Under the pieces are notes generated by a model. It was not told where the DNA came from, ran no database searches, and saw only the letters and a list, made by a program, of their open reading frames with translations. 55,069 nucleotides of DNA from Roseovarius gahaiensis (GTDB taxonomy: Bacteria > Pseudomonadota > Alphaproteobacteria > Rhodobacterales > Rhodobacteraceae). Below are positions 50,147 through 55,069 of the stretch, piece by piece; within the stretch, counting starts at the first letter, position 1; each line of letters starts with the position of its first letter. Location: NCBI RefSeq assembly GCF_011601345.1, contig NZ_JAAORB010000015.1:1-55069 (forward strand), written 5' to 3'. Both the position numbers and the translations under genes were made by a program.

Positions 50147-51160
50147 ATGACACGGGTTTTCATCACCGGCACGGCGGGGTTCATCGGCTACCATCTGGCC
50201 GATCTTCTTCTGGATGAGGGGTTCCAGGTGCACGGGCTGGACGGGATGACCGATTACTACGACGTCACGCTAAAACAGCGTCGTCACCAGATGCTGCTGC
50301 AAAAACCCGGATTCACGGCGACCGAGGCGATGCTGGAAGACGCCGATACGCTGGACCGCATCACCGATAGCTTTCAGCCTGACATCATCGTGCATCTCGC
50401 CGCGCAGGCCGGGGTGCGCTACAGCCTTGAAAACCCCCGCGCCTATATCGACGCCAACGTTGTGGGCACGTTCAATGTGATGGAGGTGGCCCGCCGCCAC
50501 GCGGTAAAACATCTGCTGATGGCCTCGACCAGTTCGGTTTACGGGGCGAACACCGATATGCCCTATGCCGAGACGATGAAGGCCGACAGCCAGATGACGA
50601 TCTACGCCGCCACCAAAAAGACGACCGAGGCGATGGGCCATTCCTATGCGCATCTGTGGAACCTGCCCACCTCGATGTTCCGGTTTTTCACTGTTTATGG
50701 CCCATGGGGGCGGCCCGATATGGCGCTGTTCAAATTCGTCTCGGCGATTCTTGAGGGGCGACCGATCGACATTTACAACCACGGTGAGATGTATCGCGAT
50801 TTCACCTATATCAGCGATCTGGTGCGCGGTATCCGTTTGTTGATGGATGCGGTGCCGGCCCGCCCCGACAGCCCTGATGACATCGCCCCCGGCGACAGCC
50901 TGTCGCCCGTGGCCCCTTGGCGGGTGGTCAATATCGGCAACTCCAACACCGTGAAATTGTTGGATTTCGTGGAGGCCATCGAGGAGGTTCTGGGCATGCC
51001 GGCACAGCGCAACCTGATGGAAATGCAAAAGGGCGATGTGCCCGCCACATGGGCGGATGCCAGTCTTTTGCACGATCTGACAGGCTACAAGCCGCAAACC
51101 GATGTGTGCGACGGGATTGCGCAATTCGTGGCGTGGTATCGCGATTACTACAAGGTTTGA
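50147..51160 (+). CDS. UDP-glucuronate 4-epimerase-like NAD-dependent epimerase
   Basis: This 337-residue short-chain dehydrogenase has the NAD-binding motif ITGTAGFIGYHLADLLLDEG at residues 6-25, HLAAQAGVRYSLENP, the Ser-Tyr-Lys catalytic set (ASTSSVYGAN, then YAATKK), and FFTVYGPWGRPDMALFKF. This is the UDP-glucuronate epimerase pattern, supplying UDP-galacturonate for surface polysaccharide. ATG 50147 has AAAAGG nine bases upstream; ATG 50138 is possible but too close to the ribosome site. Confidence 0.87.
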   Translation: MTRVFITGTAGFIGYHLADLLLDEGFQVHGLDGMTDYYDVTLKQRRHQMLLQKPGFTATEAMLEDADTLDRITDSFQPDIIVHLAAQAGVRYSLENPRAYIDANVVGTFNVMEVARRHAVKHLLMASTSSVYGANTDMPYAETMKADSQMTIYAATKKTTEAMGHSYAHLWNLPTSMFRFFTVYGPWGRPDMALFKFVSAILEGRPIDIYNHGEMYRDFTYISDLVRGIRLLMDAVPARPDSPDDIAPGDSLSPVAPWRVVNIGNSNTVKLLDFVEAIEEVLGMPAQRNLMEMQKGDVPATWADASLLHDLTGYKPQTDVCDGIAQFVAWYRDYYKV

Positions 51161-51223
51161 TGATTTTCTTGGGCGTGATCGGTGGAACTGTCCGATTGCT
51201 GACCGTAGGCCGGGGATGTGCCT

Positions 51224-51763
51224 TCAGGCGCCTTCGAACTCGCACAAGACGTGCACATCCATGCCCATCGCTTCCAGTTTCTGGCGTCCACCCAATTCGG
51301 GCAGGTCGACGATAAAGGCGCAGCCGACAATTTCACCGCCCAGCCGTTCGATCAGCTTGATCCCGGCCTCTGCCGTGCCACCCGTGGCGAGCAGGTCATC
51401 GACCACAAGGACTTTTTCCCCCGGTTGGATTGCGTCGTCGTGGATTTCGACCACCGCCTCGCCGTATTCCAGCTGATATTCCTCTGAGATCACCGCGCCG
51501 GGAAGTTTGCCTTTCTTGCGGATCGGCACGAAACCCAGTGCCAGCTGATGCGCAATCGCGCCGCCAAGGATAAAGCCGCGCGCCTCAAGGCCGACAACTT
51601 TGTCGATCCGTTCGCCTGCATAGGGGTGCAGCATCTGGTCGATGGCCATGCGAAACCCGCGCGGATCGGCGAAAAGCGTGGTCACATCGCGAAACAAAAT
51701 ACCCTCGTGCGGGAAATCGACGATGGTGCGGATGTAATCCTTGACGGTGCGAAGAACGGGCAT
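51224..51763 (-). CDS. apt: Adenine phosphoribosyltransferase
   Basis: This 179-residue enzyme salvages adenine with PRPP to AMP. The PRPP-binding motif [20 protein letters not shown] is present, along with [20 protein letters not shown] near the N-terminus and LGLEARGF-type [18 protein letters not shown]. The ATG at 51763 ([10 protein letters not shown]) is the family start; an in-frame extension to 51808 is unlikely. MTA phosphorylase two genes away releases adenine, so the pair forms a methionine/adenine salvage module. Confidence 0.94.
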   Translation of the reverse strand: MPVLRTVKDYIRTIVDFPHEGILFRDVTTLFADPRGFRMAIDQMLHPYAGERIDKVVGLEARGFILGGAIAHQLALGFVPIRKKGKLPGAVISEEYQLEYGEAVVEIHDDAIQPGEKVLVVDDLLATGGTAEAGIKLIERLGGEIVGCAFIVDLPELGGRQKLEAMGMDVHVLCEFEGA

Positions 51764-51939
51764 GGCATGGCCTTGTGCAATCTTGGTCCGCGCTTGGGTT
51801 TGACCCAAAAGGTCTTGCCTTGCAAGCCCAACACAGGGATCGACAACGGTTCTGTGCGGGTGGGCCGGCCTATTTACTCCAATCGGCTTGCTCAGTATGT
51901 GGAGCCAGCCAAGACCATGCCAGTGCGGAGATCGTCAAA

Positions 51940-53814
51940 GTGAAATATCGTGCAGAAATCGACGGCTTGCGCGCTGTTGCGGTCGTGCCTGTCATCTTGT
52001 TCCACGCGGGCTTTGAGGTGTTTGGCGGCGGCTATATTGGCGTTGACGTTTTCTTTGTGATTTCGGGTTATCTGATCACCTCGATCATTCTGACCGAGAT
52101 GAACGAAGGCCGCTTCAGCCTACTGAACTTCTACGAGCGGCGCGCGCGACGCATCCTACCGGCGTTGTTCTTCGTGGTTTTGTGCTGTTTGCCGGTGGCA
52201 TGGTTCACGCTGTTCCCCACCGATATGAAGGATTTCGCGCAAAGCCTGATTGCCGTGGCGACGTTTTCATCGAATTTCCTGTTCTGGAGCGAAAGCGGCT
52301 ATTTCGACACCGCCGCCGAGATCAAGCCGCTGTTGCATACCTGGAGCTTGGCGGTCGAAGAGCAATATTACATCATATTCCCCGTCTTCCTGATGCTCGC
52401 TTGGCGCTGGGGCACAGGGCGGATCGTCAAGATCCTGATCGGGGTGTTCGTGTTCAGCCTGCTTTTGGCGCATTGGGCCGCCTATCAGGAACCCGAAGCC
52501 GGGTTTTTCCTGTTACCCGCGCGGGCGTGGGAATTGCTGGCCGGGGCCTTCATCGCTTTTTATGTCGATAAACGGACCGTTGCGGTTCGGCCTGCTTTGG
52601 CCAATGCGCTTTCGGCCTTGGGTCTTGTGGCCATCGCATTTGCAATCTTTGCCTATGACAGCGGCACACCGTTTCCCAGCTTTTACGCGGTGGTTCCGGT
52701 GGCCGGTGTTGTGGCTGTCATCTTATTCGCGGTGCCCGGCACGCTGGCGCATAGGCTGTTGTCGTGGCGCCCGATGGTGGCCATCGGGCTTGTGTCCTAC
52801 AGTGCGTATCTGTGGCACCAGCCGATCCTTGCCTTCTATGGCCATACCATGGGCCACAATGCGCCGCTGTGGCATACGGGGCTGATGCTGCTGGCGACGG
52901 CCTTGCTGTCGGTTTTCAGTTATCGCTATGTCGAAACACCCACGCGCCACCGGAAGGTTTTTGGCTCAAGACCCACGATATGGGGGTTTGCTGTCACATC
53001 CTCGGTGGCGGTGATTGCGCTTGGCGTTATGGGAGCGGCCAGCAACGGCAATGTCTTTCGTTACCCGCAAGGCGTTGTTGACCTGTTTGACCGCAACGAT
53101 GAATTCAGCCGCATCGTCTGGCAGGCCAAGGATGCGACGCGCCTGCAGGATTTTGACCCGGATGCCGAAACCAAGCTATTGCTGATCGGCGATAGTAACT
53201 CGGCCGATTTGCAAAACGCGTTGAATGCCGTGATCGCGCCCGGGGTATCGGTTGTCAGTGCACAAGTCGGTGCGACATGTGGAAACCTATTCCTGCCACG
53301 CGAAAAATTTGCTGAGTTCTTGCGCGAGGACCGGTTCAACATGTGCGCCCCGCAACACAATGACTTGTCCGATCCCAAGACCGATAAACTGATTGCGCAG
53401 GCTGATGTGGTCATTCTGGCCACGGCTTGGACCGAATGGGAGGCCGATCTGATGCAGGACAGTCACGCGCGATTGGTCGATAAATATGGCGAAAAGTTCT
53501 GGGTGTTTGGCACCAAAAGCGTGGAGTTTGACCGGCCAGAGATTTTGAATGCATGCCTAGATGACTGCATGGCGTGGCAGACAACCCCGCACGAAACAGC
53601 GGTTGAGGTGAATGCCAAGCTGACCGAAGCGTTGGGGGATCGCTTCATCGACCCGCTAGAGATGATTTGCGCCGCACCCGGATGCACCACCTTTCTGGGG
53701 CCCGAAACCATCGTGATGTATGACGGGTTCCACCTGACGCCCGAGGGATCAGTCTGGTTGGGTGAACAGCTTAAGGCCAACGGATATCTGGCCAAAATGG
53801 GCTTGGGGGGCTGA
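51940..53814 (+). CDS. Acyltransferase 3 / SGNH-domain O-acyltransferase (OafA-like, GTG start)
   Basis: This 624-residue protein has an acyltransferase-3 membrane domain (residues ~1-350, about ten helices) with KYRAEIDGLRAVAVVPVILF, GGYIGVDVFFVISGYLITSI, and LHTWSLAVEEQYYIIFPVFL. A C-terminal periplasmic SGNH domain (~400-620) follows, with the serine in LLLIGDSNSADLQNAL and the Asp/His pair in MYDGFHLTPEGSVWL. It probably O-acetylates a surface polysaccharide. The only suitable start is GTG at 51940 with CGGAG upstream; upstream in-frame codons lie in the apt leader. Confidence 0.9.
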   Translation: MKYRAEIDGLRAVAVVPVILFHAGFEVFGGGYIGVDVFFVISGYLITSIILTEMNEGRFSLLNFYERRARRILPALFFVVLCCLPVAWFTLFPTDMKDFAQSLIAVATFSSNFLFWSESGYFDTAAEIKPLLHTWSLAVEEQYYIIFPVFLMLAWRWGTGRIVKILIGVFVFSLLLAHWAAYQEPEAGFFLLPARAWELLAGAFIAFYVDKRTVAVRPALANALSALGLVAIAFAIFAYDSGTPFPSFYAVVPVAGVVAVILFAVPGTLAHRLLSWRPMVAIGLVSYSAYLWHQPILAFYGHTMGHNAPLWHTGLMLLATALLSVFSYRYVETPTRHRKVFGSRPTIWGFAVTSSVAVIALGVMGAASNGNVFRYPQGVVDLFDRNDEFSRIVWQAKDATRLQDFDPDAETKLLLIGDSNSADLQNALNAVIAPGVSVVSAQVGATCGNLFLPREKFAEFLREDRFNMCAPQHNDLSDPKTDKLIAQADVVILATAWTEWEADLMQDSHARLVDKYGEKFWVFGTKSVEFDRPEILNACLDDCMAWQTTPHETAVEVNAKLTEALGDRFIDPLEMICAAPGCTTFLGPETIVMYDGFHLTPEGSVWLGEQLKANGYLAKMGLGG

Positions 53815-53832
53815 GGCCCGCACCATTCACGT

Positions 53833-54705
53833 CTAATCCAACACCCGGCCTGCCACGGCGTCCAGTTTTGCCACCAAAGCGGCATCGCGCGCTTCGGGCG
53901 CGGTCAGAACGGCATTGTCGAGCGCCCGGTCGCAGCCATGCGGGCAGGGCGCGCGGTCCGGTCCTAGAAGGGCGGGCAAGCGGCGTACCATTTCGCGGCC
54001 CTTGTCGGCATTTCCCATCAGCGTTGCGATGATTTGGGTCACGTCCACCTCGCCATGTGCCGGATGCCAGCTGTCATAGTCGGTGATCATCGCGACCGAG
54101 GCATAGCAAAGCTCGGCCTCGCGGGCCAATTTCGCTTCGGGCATGTTGGTCATTCCGATCACATCCGCGCCCCAGACCTCGCGGTACATTTTCGATTCCG
54201 CCAAGGTGCTGAATTGCGGGCCTTCCATCGCCAGATAGGTGCCGCCATCATGCACCGTGACGCCTGCTGCGCCCGCGGCCTCGGTGCAGGCCGCGCCCAG
54301 CCGGGGGCAGGTGGGGTGTGCGACGCTGACATGGGCCACGCAGCCGCTGCCGAAAAAGCTTGTCTCGCGGGCGGTTGTCCGGTCGATGAACTGATCCACG
54401 ATCACGAAATCGCCCGGCGCCATCTCTTCGCGAAAACTGCCACAGGCGCTGACGCTGATCACATCCGTCACGCCCAATCGCTTTAATGCGTCGATATTGG
54501 CGCGATAGGGCACGGTGCTGGGGGAATGCACATGCCCGCGCCCGTGACGCGGCAAAAACGCCATGCGGATGCCGTCCAGAATGCCAGTCAGGATTTGGTC
54601 ACTGGGATCGCCCCAAAGGGTTTCGACACTGATCCATTCAGCCTTGTCCAGACCTTCGATCTGATACAGCCCCGATCCGCCGATGACGCCTAACATGGTG
54701 TTCAT
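53833..54705 (-). CDS. mtnP: S-methyl-5'-thioadenosine phosphorylase
   Basis: This 290-residue PNP-family enzyme converts methylthioadenosine to adenine and methylthioribose 1-phosphate. Motifs are MLGVIGGSGLYQIEGLDKAE, FLPRHGRGHVHSPSTVPYRA, TYLAMEGPQFSTLAESKMYR, and ADVIGMTNMPEAKLAREAEL; the EGPQFST and MTNMPEA sets are diagnostic for the MTA type. It converges on the acyltransferase gene, 18 bases away. An ATG three codons downstream is an alternative start. Confidence 0.93.
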   Translation of the reverse strand: MNTMLGVIGGSGLYQIEGLDKAEWISVETLWGDPSDQILTGILDGIRMAFLPRHGRGHVHSPSTVPYRANIDALKRLGVTDVISVSACGSFREEMAPGDFVIVDQFIDRTTARETSFFGSGCVAHVSVAHPTCPRLGAACTEAAGAAGVTVHDGGTYLAMEGPQFSTLAESKMYREVWGADVIGMTNMPEAKLAREAELCYASVAMITDYDSWHPAHGEVDVTQIIATLMGNADKGREMVRRLPALLGPDRAPCPHGCDRALDNAVLTAPEARDAALVAKLDAVAGRVLD

Positions 54706-55069
54706 ATTGCTTGCCCTTTCTCTTGCCCGGTCGCGGCACAGAATACCGTTCCAGACCGGTTTGCAACCCGGCGCTTTCGTTCCGCCGACCTGTGTCGAGC
54801 CCTGCTTGGCGCTTCCTGATGTCCAGTACCTAACACAGGTGTCGCATTGGTGGGCTGGCTTGAGGTCAGGGGGAAAGTCGTCCGCGTGGGAATATGAGGT
54901 GACAGCTGTTAGCCTCAGAGCAGAAATTTGAATGCGAAGTTCCCGCGCGGGATCAAGGCCGAAGGCCGCCGCGCATCGCCGGGCCGCCCCCGCGGCACGG
55001 CGATTGGGCTGATCTTGGTGCGCCGCTTGAAGGTCGCGCGCAAGTGGTTGGGATAAAGTGCTAAAGCGC
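54706..55069. other. Intergenic end region, no gene supported
   Basis: The 364 bases upstream of mtnP contain its promoter area but no gene I can support. Short open frames exist on both strands in the last 150 bases and run towards the window edge or end with no family match. The end holds a large hairpin, described separately. Confidence 0.6.
54975..55004. repeat. Long GC hairpin, possible dispersed palindromic repeat
   Basis: ATCGCCG (54975-54981) pairs with CGGCGAT (54998-55004), and CCGC (54984-54987) pairs inside with GCGG (54992-54995). Such ATCGCCG..CGGCGAT units have the form of dispersed intergenic repeats in GC-rich alphaproteobacteria, but only one copy is visible here. Confidence 0.45.

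Noticed and set aside
54683..55069. Short open frames at the right edge, e.g. 54683-54931 and a 40-codon frame ending near 55055
   Set aside because: No ribosome site, no family match, and overlap with the mtnP promoter region. I could not support a gene or a transposase remnant.

Overview
The window is about 55 kb of GC-rich chromosomal DNA from an alphaproteobacterium, most likely a member of the Rhodobacteraceae (Roseobacter-type). The assignment rests on protein character (rpoB/rpoC/ribosomal proteins), a second ExbD of the MINVVF type, a C-P lyase cluster with tandem phnE genes, an orphan RpoH-family sigma factor, DctPQM TRAP genes, and frequent ATGA/GTGA gene overlaps. No phage, IS element, integrase, CRISPR array or rRNA was seen. 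The only tRNA gene is tRNA-Trp(CCA).

Layout. 1-16 kb is the core information-processing block: the 3' end of tuf, a mesaconyl-CoA hydratase/CoA-transferase pair (meh-mct), tRNA-Trp, a small membrane protein, then secE-nusG-rplKA-rplJL-rpoBC with hairpin-rich leaders and a strong terminator after rpoC. 16-20.6 kb carries an ABC1/UbiB-family kinase-like protein and, divergently, a DctPQM TRAP transporter. 20.7-25.7 kb carries a DabAB-type inorganic-carbon uptake pair with a divergent LysR regulator. 25.8-27.4 kb holds a GTGA-overlapped FAD oxidoreductase and ChrR-like cupin. 27.6-30.1 kb is an ExbB-ExbD1-ExbD2-TonB energy-transduction operon.

30.1-42.5 kb is a full phosphonate system: phnGHI-HAD-JKLNM on the minus strand, divergent phnF repressor, and phnC-D-E-E plus a hexapeptide acyltransferase. 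Uptake (PhnCDEE), activation (PhnGHIL), C-P cleavage (PhnJ, with PhnK), and ribose-phosphate recycling (PhnM, PhnN) are all present. No phnP or phnO is visible, and a HAD phosphatase is translationally coupled inside the core.

42.7-49.4 kb holds an RpoH-family sigma factor, a divergent MarR regulator with a C-terminal six-cysteine cluster, an Mrp-type ATPase fused to a DUF971 domain, and a multidomain Nfu/NifU protein. These are followed by an M29 aminopeptidase, a ZIP metal transporter and a DUF411 metal-binding protein. This MarR-Mrp-Nfu arrangement is the most promising candidate here for an under-described system, probably iron-sulfur or metal homeostasis. 49.5-55 kb holds trmO, a UDP-glucuronate epimerase-like gene, apt, an O-acyltransferase with an SGNH domain, and an MTA phosphorylase. 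The last 360 bases contain no gene I can support.
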